Shown: positions 9,662 through 18,158 of the stretch, in pieces
Layout: each line of letters starts with the position of its first letter
Numbering within the stretch: position 1 is the stretch's first letter
Assembly: GCA_018883715.1 (NCBI GenBank)
Contig: JAHLFP010000004.1
Span: 1-39,172, forward strand
Direction: 5' to 3'
DNA: 39,172 nt
Origin: Candidatus Allofournierella pullistercoris
Lineage (GTDB): Bacteria > Bacillota > Clostridia > Oscillospirales > Ruminococcaceae
Notes under the pieces: model-generated
Told to the model about the DNA's origin: nothing
The model's input: only the letters and a program-made list of their open reading frames with translations
Database searches by the model: none
Program-made: the position numbers and the translations under genes

Positions 9662-9895
9662 TTAGTCCAGCTGGGTGTCCTGCTCTTCGCAGGTGTCTTC
9701 AGCGCAATCCTCGCACTGGCAAGCTTCCTCGGCGCTGGCGGGTTCTTCGTCCAGCTCCAGGTCGTCGCTGAACAGCAGCTGCTCATACTCGTCCAGTTCC
9801 TTTTCTCGGCGACGGATATACAGCCATGCAGCGGTCAGAGCGCCTACGGCGCTTGCTAAAAACACAAGAATTGCAACCAGGGTAGAACACTTCAT
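9662..9895 (-). CDS. Small single-TM protein with acidic, Cys-containing tail
   Basis: MKCSTLVAILVFLASAVGALTAAWLYIRRREKELDEYEQLLFSDDLELDEEP...; preceded by an SD (aggaggatttttt on the minus strand). Confidence 0.7.
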   Translation of the reverse strand: MKCSTLVAILVFLASAVGALTAAWLYIRRREKELDEYEQLLFSDDLELDEEPASAEEACQCEDCAEDTCEEQDTQLD

Positions 9896-9967
9896 AAAAA
9901 ATCCTCCTTGCATATCATTTGCAGGTACTATCTTTATTATAGCCCGGTTTTTACCGGAATACAACCT

Positions 9968-11011
9968 TTATTTCATGGCAGGGCGATAGGCTTTGAATGC
10001 GCCGGGGATGGGATACCGCTCCTCCAGCTCCTCTCCGCTGGCCCACTGGCATCCTTTGGGGGCGGGTGCCTCCTCTACGCTGACCTGCCAGCCCTGCATC
10101 TGCCATTCCACATGGCTGAAGATATGCCGTGCCGGGGCAAGGGGAGACAGTTCTTTCACTGTAAAACCAAGTTCCTCCAGGTGGGCAAGGATTTGCTCCT
10201 GGCTCATGGCCTGCTCCACCACCAGCGGCTGCCACAAACCTGCCAAAAGCCCCTTTTTACCCCGTTGCTGGACAAGGCATCCCTGGGGGCTGTGTATCAC
10301 AAGCAGGGTCACGTCCACCAGTTTGCGGGCCTTGGCGGCTTTTTTCACCGGAAGTTCCAGCTGAGTCCCGGCGGCTTTTGCCCTGCAAAGGTGGGCAAGG
10401 GGGCATTGGTGGCACAGGGGCTGTCCACCGGGCAGGCAGACCAGCGCACCCAGTTCCATGAGTGCCTGGTTGTAGTCGCCAGCTCGTTCCGGTGGTTGGT
10501 GGTGTTGCACCCACTGGGAAAAGGCTCGGCGGGTGGCGGGGGAGAGGATGTCCCGGCTGTCGTTGTACAAGCGGCTGAACACCCGAAGCACGTTGCCGTC
10601 CACCGCCACAACCGGCAGACCAAAGGCGATGGAGCCAATCGCCCCGGCGGTATACTCCCCAATGCCGGGCAGGGTGAGCAGGGTGTTGTAATCCCCCGGA
10701 AGCTCGCCCCCGTACTGCTCACAGACAATCTGTGCGGCCTTTTGCAGGTTGCGCACCCGGTTGTAGTAACCCAGTCCCTCCCACAGTTTGTGCAGTTTCT
10801 CCTCCGGGCAGTCCGCCAGATGCTGGATGGTGGGAAGCTGCTCCATCCAGCGGTGGTAGTACTCCAGTGCCGCCGCCACACGGGTTTGCTGAAGCATGAT
10901 TTCGCTGACCCAGATGTGATACGGGGTAGGGTCCTGCCGGAAAGGCAGGGTGCGGGCATTTTGCTCAAACCAGTCCAGCAGAGCAGGCGCAATGGGAGCC
11001 AGATGTTCCAT
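9968..11011 (-). CDS. mutY: A/G-specific adenine glycosylase
   Basis: WVSEIMLQQTRVAAALEYYHRWM, LPGIGEYTAGAIGSIAFGLPVVAVDGNVLRVFSR, C-X6-C-X2-C-X5-C FeS motif (CLPGGQPLCHQCPLAHLC). Confidence 0.95.
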   Translation of the reverse strand: MEHLAPIAPALLDWFEQNARTLPFRQDPTPYHIWVSEIMLQQTRVAAALEYYHRWMEQLPTIQHLADCPEEKLHKLWEGLGYYNRVRNLQKAAQIVCEQYGGELPGDYNTLLTLPGIGEYTAGAIGSIAFGLPVVAVDGNVLRVFSRLYNDSRDILSPATRRAFSQWVQHHQPPERAGDYNQALMELGALVCLPGGQPLCHQCPLAHLCRAKAAGTQLELPVKKAAKARKLVDVTLLVIHSPQGCLVQQRGKKGLLAGLWQPLVVEQAMSQEQILAHLEELGFTVKELSPLAPARHIFSHVEWQMQGWQVSVEEAPAPKGCQWASGEELEERYPIPGAFKAYRPAMK

Positions 11012-11091
11012 GCAGAGAGAATCCTCCTTGTTGTTTGTGTTGATAGTATAGCATGCAGGCGGGCGGGGTGACAATGCGTGTAAAAAAATGG

Positions 11092-11135
11092 TTGACAAAC
11101 AGGTGGGTTAGTTATATAGTTAGTTACATGAGTAA
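11092..11135 (+). promoter_or_regulatory. Promoter TTGACA-17-TATAGT with a small inverted repeat ttac-atga-gtaa just downstream
   Basis: TTGACA 11092-11097, TATAGT 11115-11120, ttacatgagtaa 11124-11135. Confidence 0.65.
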
Positions 11136-11159
11136 TGAACCAACGAAGGAGGGGGTTAC

Positions 11160-11552
11160 TTGCGATTCGATTACAGCGAAAGCGGTGCCTTGTATTTACA
11201 GATTGCAAAAATGCTGGAGGACGGCATCTTACAGGGCATCTATCTGCCGGGGGAGGCAGTGCCCAGCACCAACGAGCTGGCACGGGAGTACAGCATTAAC
11301 CCGGCAACCGCCGCAAAGGGCATCAATCTGCTGGTAGAGCAGGAAATTTTGTACAAGAAACGAGGAATTGGAATGTTTGTGGCATCCGATGCCCCACAGC
11401 GCATCCAAACCAAGCGACAGGGGCTTTTTTACGACAGCTATATTGTGGAAGTGGTACAGGAGGGACTTCGCCTTGGCCTGAGTGCCCAGCAGATGAACCA
11501 GATGATTGAAAAAGCCGCCCAGCAACTGCAAGATAAGGAGGGAAAAGCATGA
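11160..11552 (+). CDS. GntR-family (YtrA-type) transcriptional regulator, TTG start
   Basis: MRFDYSESGALYLQIAKMLEDGILQGIYLPGEAVPSTNELAREYSINPATAAKGINLLVEQEIL; SD gaggggg. Confidence 0.9.
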   Translation: MRFDYSESGALYLQIAKMLEDGILQGIYLPGEAVPSTNELAREYSINPATAAKGINLLVEQEILYKKRGIGMFVASDAPQRIQTKRQGLFYDSYIVEVVQEGLRLGLSAQQMNQMIEKAAQQLQDKEGKA

Positions 11553-12427
11553 GCCAGAAAACCGGATTGACAGTGGAAAACCTGACCAAACAGTATGGAA
11601 AGCAAACGGTGCTCAACCAGCTGAATTTAAAGCTGGAAAAAGGGCATATCTACGGCCTGCTGGGACGCAACGGAGCAGGCAAAAGCACCCTGATGAAGAT
11701 TATCAGCGCACAGATTCTCTGGAACGGGGGCAAGGTGGAACTGGATGGAGAGAAAATCTGGGAAAACCAGGAAAAGCTGAGCCAAATCTGCTATGTGCAG
11801 GAGATGGAAGGCGCCTACCAGATGGGGCTTTCGGGCATGAAGGTGAAAGACTACTTAAAGATGGCAAGCCTTTACTTCCCCAATTGGGACGAGAACTACG
11901 CAAGACAGCTGGTGCAGGAGATGAACCTGCCGGAAAAAAAGACGATTAAGGGGCTTTCCAAGGGTATGCGCAGCATGGTGTCCGCCGTGGTGGCACTGGC
12001 AAGTAAAGCGCCCTACACCCTGATGGACGAACCGGTGGCGGGGCTGGATTTGGTGGCGCGGGAGTACCTGTACCAGCAGATTATGTCCCAGCAGGAGGAC
12101 CGCTGTTTTGTCATATCCACCCACCTGGTGGAGGAGGCTTCCAGCCTTGTGGACCGGGTGCTGTTCTTGAAGGACGGGGTCATTGTGGTGGACGAGGAGA
12201 CGGATACGCTGGTCAGCCAGTTCTGGAAGCTGAGCGGCCTCACCGAAGAGGTGGAACAGCTGGCAAAGGGGTTGCCGGTGGTACACCGCACCACCCTGGG
12301 ACGGAAAACCACCCTGTGTCTGCGTTTGGATGAGCGCCAGCGGCAGGCACTGGCCCACCAGCCCCTGGTTCCCATGGAGCTGGCACAGGTGTTCCTGGCC
12401 TTGTGTGGCGGAAAGGAGACAAGATGA
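11549..12427 (+). CDS. ABC transporter ATP-binding protein
   Basis: Walker A GRNGAGKST, signature-like KGLSKGMRSMVS, Walker B TLMDEPVAGLD. Confidence 0.95.
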   Translation: MSQKTGLTVENLTKQYGKQTVLNQLNLKLEKGHIYGLLGRNGAGKSTLMKIISAQILWNGGKVELDGEKIWENQEKLSQICYVQEMEGAYQMGLSGMKVKDYLKMASLYFPNWDENYARQLVQEMNLPEKKTIKGLSKGMRSMVSAVVALASKAPYTLMDEPVAGLDLVAREYLYQQIMSQQEDRCFVISTHLVEEASSLVDRVLFLKDGVIVVDEETDTLVSQFWKLSGLTEEVEQLAKGLPVVHRTTLGRKTTLCLRLDERQRQALAHQPLVPMELAQVFLALCGGKETR

Positions 12428-13164
12428 AACAGTTACAAAAGGGGATTTTCCCCTACTGCGTTCGGATATGGCTTTTGTTCACGGCATTCATTGGTGGAAT
12501 GATTGTGGTGCGCCGCCTGATGCTGGAACTGGGAGTGGTTTGTGCCGGAATCTGGGGAGAGGAAGCCATTGGTGTGGCTGTCCTGAATGGCTTTGCAGAG
12601 GGCTTTTCGGTGTACAGCGATACGCTGGAATGGATGGTCACCCTGTTCAGTGTGGCCATGTCCATGGAGCTTGCGGGCAAGATGTGGAACATCCACTTCC
12701 AGTTTGGACGGATGCGCAAAAACTTCTTTGGCGAATCCCTGCTACTTCTCGGTGGTCTTACACTGTGCCAAGTGATTCTGTATCTGGTGCTGTCTGGGGT
12801 GCATGATCTTCTGCTGGGCCATCGGGATCGCCTATTTGGTGATGGGTCCATGCCGGTTACCATATCCCCCTGGATTGCCGCTGTGGCCATTGGGGTGCTG
12901 ATTTTTGGGCTTCTTTGCTTTTCCTATCAGTACGCTCTGCGGAGTCCGACCACGAAAAAGATACTCATGGCGGTGGTCAGCTATGGGTCTGCCTATGGAG
13001 CCACCATCCTGTCCATGCTGATGATTGAATACGACTGGGCTATCTGGGCTTCCATCGCAGTTGGCATTGTCTTTGGTATACTGGGCGTTGTGGGGCTGTA
13101 CCGTCTGTGTCCCACCCTTGGCATGGAATCCATGCAAGAACAGCAAAAGGAGGCGGTGGCATGA
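12424..13164 (+). CDS. ABC transporter-associated membrane protein
   Basis: Overlapping start with preceding CDS; multiple TM segments. Confidence 0.75.
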   Translation: MKQLQKGIFPYCVRIWLLFTAFIGGMIVVRRLMLELGVVCAGIWGEEAIGVAVLNGFAEGFSVYSDTLEWMVTLFSVAMSMELAGKMWNIHFQFGRMRKNFFGESLLLLGGLTLCQVILYLVLSGVHDLLLGHRDRLFGDGSMPVTISPWIAAVAIGVLIFGLLCFSYQYALRSPTTKKILMAVVSYGSAYGATILSMLMIEYDWAIWASIAVGIVFGILGVVGLYRLCPTLGMESMQEQQKEAVA

Positions 13165-13808
13165 AATGGGTGCTTGCACAGCGTGACCGATGGCTGAAAC
13201 AAGCAGCAGCGGTTGGGATTACCTTTGTGGCGGTTTGGCTTTTTTCCTTGGTTATGGGGCTTGTGGTTATGCGTTCAGAACCCACCGGAAGCGGAGATAT
13301 TTTCATCCTCCCGGTGGCGCTTACCACCATCTGGTTGCAGATGTATGGAATCGCCATGTTTGACTGGCACATGAAGCAGGGTGTTGCCATGTCCACCACC
13401 CGGCGCACCCAGATTTTCCGCAGTATCTTGTGGAACGAGACAATGTGGCTGTTTATCCTAGCAGTGTATGGTGTATTTTTCCTGCTCCAGCTGCTGGTAA
13501 CCCACTTTGTGCCAGGTCTTGGCATGGAAAACGTGTCTCCCGCCATGGGCTGGTTGCTGATGGCAGGAAATCTGGTTCTCAACCCCATTGTAGACCTGTT
13601 CAGCGGCGGTTTTACCAGTCTACTTCGCCGCAAGGGACTGAAGTGGATGTTGGGGATTTTCCTAGTGGTGAATGTGGCCATGACGGTGGTCCTGTCTTTG
13701 GTAACTGCACTGGGCGGCGGCCTGCCCCAGATTTTGCTGGTGAGCGGTGTGTTGCTTGTGGTGGTAGTGGTCTGGTTTATCAGCCAGATGCGTTACTGGC
13801 AGGTATAA
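13161..13808 (+). CDS. ABC transporter-associated membrane protein (second permease-like subunit)
   Basis: ATGA overlap with preceding CDS; multiple TM segments. Confidence 0.75.
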   Translation: MKWVLAQRDRWLKQAAAVGITFVAVWLFSLVMGLVVMRSEPTGSGDIFILPVALTTIWLQMYGIAMFDWHMKQGVAMSTTRRTQIFRSILWNETMWLFILAVYGVFFLLQLLVTHFVPGLGMENVSPAMGWLLMAGNLVLNPIVDLFSGGFTSLLRRKGLKWMLGIFLVVNVAMTVVLSLVTALGGGLPQILLVSGVLLVVVVVWFISQMRYWQV

Positions 13809-13810
13809 AA

Positions 13811-13850
13811 AGAACAGCGGTGGACAGTGGGTCTGCCGCTGTTTTTATAT
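13811..13850 (+). terminator. Intrinsic terminator
   Basis: aacagcgg...ccgctgtttttata. Confidence 0.7.
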
Positions 13851-13941
13851 TGTCAGAACCAGGGAAAATGTGATACACTAAAGCAAAGAAAAATGCAATC
13901 GAAGGCCAGTCTGGTCAGCGTTATATTTGGGGAGGCTATCC

Positions 13942-14847
13942 ATGGAGCAAACAGTGTCCAACCTTTGGAAAAAGGAGTTCCGACATACCGTCAGCGTCCT
14001 TGCAGGCGGTTTTATCCTGATGCAACTGGCATCCTATTTTGTTTCGCTTGCGGTTGCACAGGTGACACACGCCGCCCGCATCTGGCTGAGTATGGATGCC
14101 TGGACATTTATCAATGATATCTGTTTGTACGGACTAGGCTTGCCTCTGCTGATGCTCATGAGCCAGGACCTGCCCAGCGGTGCCAAGATGCCCCTGCGCC
14201 CCCAAAAGGCCATGCGTCCCAAGCAGTTTTTCAGGGTGCTGTGCATCTCGTATGCGGTGGTGGTGCTGGCAAACATTGTCACCACCATGCTTACCTCGTT
14301 TTTACATGGGTCAAATGACCTAGTGAGTGGCATGATGGAGGAAATTTCCCCCTTTGGCGGTTTTGTGCTCATGTCTCTTGTACCTGCCATTGGAGAGGAA
14401 CTGGTGTTCCGGGGATACCTGTATAAAAAGCTGATTCGCTTTGGAGAAAAGCCCTATATTATGCTTTCCGCTTTGTTCTTTGCCACCTTCCATGGCAATC
14501 TGGAACAGGCGGGATATGCCTTTGCGCTGGGGCTGTGGTTGGCCTATCTGGTCTGCCGCACCGGAAGCGTGGTATACGGGGTGATGATTCACCTGTTCAT
14601 CAACTTTTTAAGTGGAGCTGTCCTGAGCCAGATTGGAAACACCACCGCCGGAGGGTTAATCAGTTACCTGATGCTTGCGATGGTGGCGGCGGGATGTGTA
14701 TTCCTGTTCCGCTTGCGGAAAAAGCTGGTGGTTCGCCCCGCCCAGCGACCTGTGCCGGATGCGGTTTCCCTTGCTGTGGGCAACCTTGGCATGGTGCTCT
14801 GGCTGATTTTGTTTCTGCTGCTTGCTGTAACAAGTTTGTGGATGTAA
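13942..14847 (+). CDS. CPBP-family intramembrane metalloprotease (CAAX/Abi)
   Basis: PAIGEELVFRGYLYKKL (EExxxR) and FFATFHGNLEQ (FxxxH) motifs within a multi-TM protein. Confidence 0.9.
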   Translation: MEQTVSNLWKKEFRHTVSVLAGGFILMQLASYFVSLAVAQVTHAARIWLSMDAWTFINDICLYGLGLPLLMLMSQDLPSGAKMPLRPQKAMRPKQFFRVLCISYAVVVLANIVTTMLTSFLHGSNDLVSGMMEEISPFGGFVLMSLVPAIGEELVFRGYLYKKLIRFGEKPYIMLSALFFATFHGNLEQAGYAFALGLWLAYLVCRTGSVVYGVMIHLFINFLSGAVLSQIGNTTAGGLISYLMLAMVAAGCVFLFRLRKKLVVRPAQRPVPDAVSLAVGNLGMVLWLILFLLLAVTSLWM

Positions 14848-14865
14848 AAAGCCGGGAAAGATAAA

Positions 14866-14898
14866 AAAGCCCCCTCTGCGGTGCAGAGGGGGCTTTTG
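14866..14898. terminator. Intrinsic terminator between convergent genes
   Basis: aaaagccccctctgcggtgcagagggggctttt. Confidence 0.85.
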
Positions 14899-14901
14899 TT
14901 A

Positions 14902-15372
14902 TTACTTTTTAGAGGGGATTAAATTCGCAAGGCGGCGGAACAGCCCAATGGGAAGTTCCAGCCCCAGCAGAATGGCCAGCACCATCACCATGGAGGTTTG
15001 CAGGGCGGAAAAGCCTGTCTTGCTGGCAAGGGCCATCTGACCCGCCACAAGGGCGCTGGCGGTGCGATACACCCCAAGTCCTGGCACAAGGGGAAAGATG
15101 CCGCAGATTAAAAACAGGGTGACAGGACACCGCAGTTGCACCGCCGAAAATCGGGACAAAAACACCACTGCCACCGTGGCAAGAAAGATGGAAACCGGAG
15201 CGGAAACAAAGGGCAGACCCGCCAGATACACAAACCAGCCCGCCCCGCCGATGATCCCACACCGGAGGGAATACCGCTGGGGTACATGAAACAGCAGGGC
15301 AAAGGCGGTAGTACCCACCCCGGCGGCCAGTACCTCAAAGAGGAAGCGTGCCAAACAGCTCACCTCCCGCAA
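14902..15372 (-). CDS. Threonine/serine exporter family protein, small subunit (ThrE_2/DUF3815)
   Basis: LFEVLAAGVGTTAFALLFHVPQRYSLRCGIIGGAGWFVYL...GIFPLVPGLGVYRTASALVAGQ. Confidence 0.85.
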   Translation of the reverse strand: MREVSCLARFLFEVLAAGVGTTAFALLFHVPQRYSLRCGIIGGAGWFVYLAGLPFVSAPVSIFLATVAVVFLSRFSAVQLRCPVTLFLICGIFPLVPGLGVYRTASALVAGQMALASKTGFSALQTSMVMVLAILLGLELPIGLFRRLANLIPSKK

Positions 15373-16135
15373 AAGAACTTACCAAACTTCCGGCAAAATA
15401 CACCCCGCTGGCAAGGCATACAATCACCAGAATCACATCCAGCATCCGCACACTGCCGGAAATATAGTTTTCGTCCGCAATATCCCGGATGGCATTGGTG
15501 AACGCCATCCCCGGCAGAAGCTGTGCCACACTGCCCGCAATGATAATGGGCAGATGCTCCCCAAGTCCCAGGGTCATCAGCGCCATGGAAATCAGAGTGG
15601 CCAGCGCCCCACCCGACATATGCAGGGCAATTTTGGACAGCCGCCTGCGCACCAGAAGTTGCAGGTACAAAAACAGGAGCAGACCACCCACCCCGCAGGC
15701 CACAGCATCCAGAGCAGAGCCGCCGAACACATACCCGAATGCACCGCTTCCGATGGAGCAGCAAAGACTCCGATACCAGACAGGCCGCACCGGCATCTGG
15801 GCAATTTCCTGAAGCTGGCGGTAGGCTTGTTCCGGGGTATGCTGTCCCGCAGAGATTTCTCTGGAAAGCTGATTCACCGAGTTGATTCGGTCCAGCCGAC
15901 TGGAACCAAGGGGGATGTGGCTTACCTTGGCTTGGTACTGTCTGCCGCCCCCGCCGGTGGACAGCAGAACCCCGTTGCTCACCACAAAACAGTCCAGCTG
16001 GTTGCAACCATATGCGGCGGAAATCCGTTGCATGGTGTCAATCACACGGGAAATTTCCGCCCCGCTTGCCAAAAGAACCTCGCCTGCCAGCGCCACCAGC
16101 TCAAACACCTGGTTTTCCCGCTGAGATTGTTCCAT
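15335..16135 (-). CDS. Threonine/serine exporter family protein, large subunit (ThrE/DUF1212)
   Basis: GEVLLASGAEISRVIDTMQRISAAYG...VVSNGVLLS...SRLDRINSVNQLSREI; overlaps the downstream partner. Confidence 0.88.
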   Translation of the reverse strand: MEQSQRENQVFELVALAGEVLLASGAEISRVIDTMQRISAAYGCNQLDCFVVSNGVLLSTGGGGRQYQAKVSHIPLGSSRLDRINSVNQLSREISAGQHTPEQAYRQLQEIAQMPVRPVWYRSLCCSIGSGAFGYVFGGSALDAVACGVGGLLLFLYLQLLVRRRLSKIALHMSGGALATLISMALMTLGLGEHLPIIIAGSVAQLLPGMAFTNAIRDIADENYISGSVRMLDVILVIVCLASGVYFAGSLVSSFAGGELFGTLPL

Positions 16136-16273
16136 TGCCCTGCCCCCTTTTCCTTTGAACAGATTGGCTTTATTATAAAGGTTTTTTTGGACAAACACAA
16201 GGCAAAATCTCTTGTTTAGCGGGGTAAAATACGTTATACTAAAAATATCATAACGAAAAGGGGGGGCGGCAGG

Positions 16274-17056
16274 ATGAACCAGCAATCGTTTCCCCATGGT
16301 TTGGGGCAGGGTATAGACAGGGAGCACCGGGAAATTTCTCTGCCGCAGGTGCTGGGACTTACGCCAGGCATCACCACCTTTGTGGGGGCGGGGGGCAAAA
16401 CCACCGCCATGCTCTTGTCCGCCTTGCAGTTGACGGCCCAGGGCGCACGGGTGATGGTCAGCACCAGCACCCACATTCTGCCCCCGGAGGAAAAGCAGTT
16501 CGGCCCCTGTTTTACCCCGGACCAGCAAACCGCCATCCAAAATCAGCTGAGCCGCCACCGACTGGCGGTGGTCACTGGCCCGGCCAACGAGAAAGGCAAG
16601 CTGACCAGTTGCAGGCAGGAGGACTGGCCCTTGCTGGCGGCCCAGGTGGAGTATCTTCTGGTGGAGGGGGACGGCTCCCGTCGGCTGCCCTGCAAAGTAC
16701 CCCAGCAGTGGGAACCAGTGATTGCGCCCAAAACCAACCGGGTGGTGGGGGTACTGGGGTTGTCCGCTTTGGGGCGGCCTTTGCAGGAGGTGTGTTTCAA
16801 CAGTCAGCTCGCAGAGGAGCGGTGGAATACCTCCGGCAAAGACCCCCTGTCCGTCCAGCGGATGGCCCAGATTGCCACCCAGCCTTGGGGGATTCAAAAG
16901 GGGGCGGACAAGGCCGAGTTTGTCCTGCTTTTAAACCAGATGGACGTTTGCAGTCCAGACCAGTTACATAAACTTATCACAGAGATTCATCGTATTCAGC
17001 CCGGTTTGCGGGTGGTGCAGGGTGCATTGCAACAGATGAAATGGGAGGAAGCATAG
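16274..17056 (+). CDS. yqeC: Selenium-dependent hydroxylase accessory/Se cofactor biosynthesis protein YqeC
   Basis: GITTFVGAGGKTTAMLLSALQLTAQGARVMVSTSTHI...LVEGDGSRRLPCKVP typical YqeC. Confidence 0.88.
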   Translation: MNQQSFPHGLGQGIDREHREISLPQVLGLTPGITTFVGAGGKTTAMLLSALQLTAQGARVMVSTSTHILPPEEKQFGPCFTPDQQTAIQNQLSRHRLAVVTGPANEKGKLTSCRQEDWPLLAAQVEYLLVEGDGSRRLPCKVPQQWEPVIAPKTNRVVGVLGLSALGRPLQEVCFNSQLAEERWNTSGKDPLSVQRMAQIATQPWGIQKGADKAEFVLLLNQMDVCSPDQLHKLITEIHRIQPGLRVVQGALQQMKWEEA

Positions 17057-17860
17057 ATGCAAGTTGTCATTCGAGGAGCAGGAGATTTAGCCACCGGAAT
17101 TGGCTGGCGGTTACACAAATGCGGGTTTCAGGTGATTATGCTGGACCTGCCAAGACCCACCTGCATCCGGCGCACCGTGGCCTTTTCCACCGTGCTGGAG
17201 CAAGCCCCCGGCACAGAGTTCACGGTGGAAGGGGTACAGGCGGTACACTGCGAAACCCCAGAGCAGGCTATAGAAGCAGTGAAAGAGAAAAAGGTTGCGG
17301 TGCTGGCAGACCCGGAAATGAAAAGTCTGGAGCACCTGGAGCTTCATGTGCTGGTGGATGCCATCCTTGCCAAGAAAAACCTGGGTACAAATATGAACCT
17401 CGCCCCGGTGGTGATTGGGGTAGGGCCGGGCTTCACAGCCGACAAGGACTGCCATTTTGTGGTGGAAACCAACCGGGGCCACTATCTGGGCCGGGTAATT
17501 GAAGAGGGCAGTGCGGCGGCAAACACCGGAGTGCCGGGGAATATTCAGGGGTACACCAGCGAGCGAATTTTGAGAAGCCCGGCGGCGGGTGTATTTGAAC
17601 CCCTGGCGGAAATTGGCCAACTGGTGAAAGAAGGACAGGTGGTAGGCCGTGTGGATGGTGTACCCATGTACAGCCAGCTGGACGGCATGGTGCGAGGCAT
17701 GCTGGCAGAGGGCATTCAGGTCACACCCGGATTTAAGTGCGGAGACGTGGACCCCCGTGGCGAAAAAGCGGATTACACCACCATCTCGGACAAGGCCAGA
17801 GCCATCGCCGGCGGTGTGCTGGAAGCCATCCTGCGTCGGTATGGAGCGTTTTTGGGGTAA
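17057..17860 (+). CDS. yqeB: Selenium-dependent molybdenum hydroxylase system protein, YqeB family
   Basis: VVIRGAGDLATGIGWRLHKCGFQVIMLDLPRPTCIRRTVAFSTVL...VVIGVGPGFTADKDCHFVVETNRGHYLGRVI. Confidence 0.92.
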   Translation: MQVVIRGAGDLATGIGWRLHKCGFQVIMLDLPRPTCIRRTVAFSTVLEQAPGTEFTVEGVQAVHCETPEQAIEAVKEKKVAVLADPEMKSLEHLELHVLVDAILAKKNLGTNMNLAPVVIGVGPGFTADKDCHFVVETNRGHYLGRVIEEGSAAANTGVPGNIQGYTSERILRSPAAGVFEPLAEIGQLVKEGQVVGRVDGVPMYSQLDGMVRGMLAEGIQVTPGFKCGDVDPRGEKADYTTISDKARAIAGGVLEAILRRYGAFLG

Positions 17861-17884
17861 CCAGCCCGGCAAGACGTAAAATTA

Positions 17885-17933
17885 GACAAGAAAACCCTCT
17901 AGGAGATTGGATTCTCTCAGAGGGTTTTTTATG
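17885..17933 (+). terminator. Intrinsic terminator after yqeB
   Basis: aaaaccctctaggagattggattctctcagagggtttttt. Confidence 0.8.
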
Positions 17934-17947
17934 GGGATTTAAGAACT

Positions 17948-18157
17948 ACCCGGGCACGTGTGGGAAAGCTAGTTATACTTTGTGCAATCGTTTTACGAAC
18001 CATAGTTTACCCGGCAACGTGTGAATACACTCGCAAGCAATCGAATTCACAGAAAACCCTTCAGACTGCACTACACTGCACCGCACAAGTTCTGTTTTAC
18101 GAAAGATGCAAAACATCCATCCGGATGGGTTAAACTTAACCCACCCGGAAACGTGTG
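17948..18157 (+). repeat. Three copies of dispersed motif ACCCGGnnnCGTGT in a degenerate repeat region
   Basis: acccgggcacgtgtg 17948, acccggcaacgtgtg 18009, acccggaaacgtgtg 18143; also gttttacgaa twice (17990, 18094) and gcaatcg twice. Confidence 0.75.
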
Positions 18158-18158
18158 A

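Noticed and set aside
13942-14847. CPBP protease as a bacteriocin self-immunity (Abi) gene
   Set aside because: No bacteriocin precursor or processing gene nearby; ordinary CPBP member next to an ABC operon.
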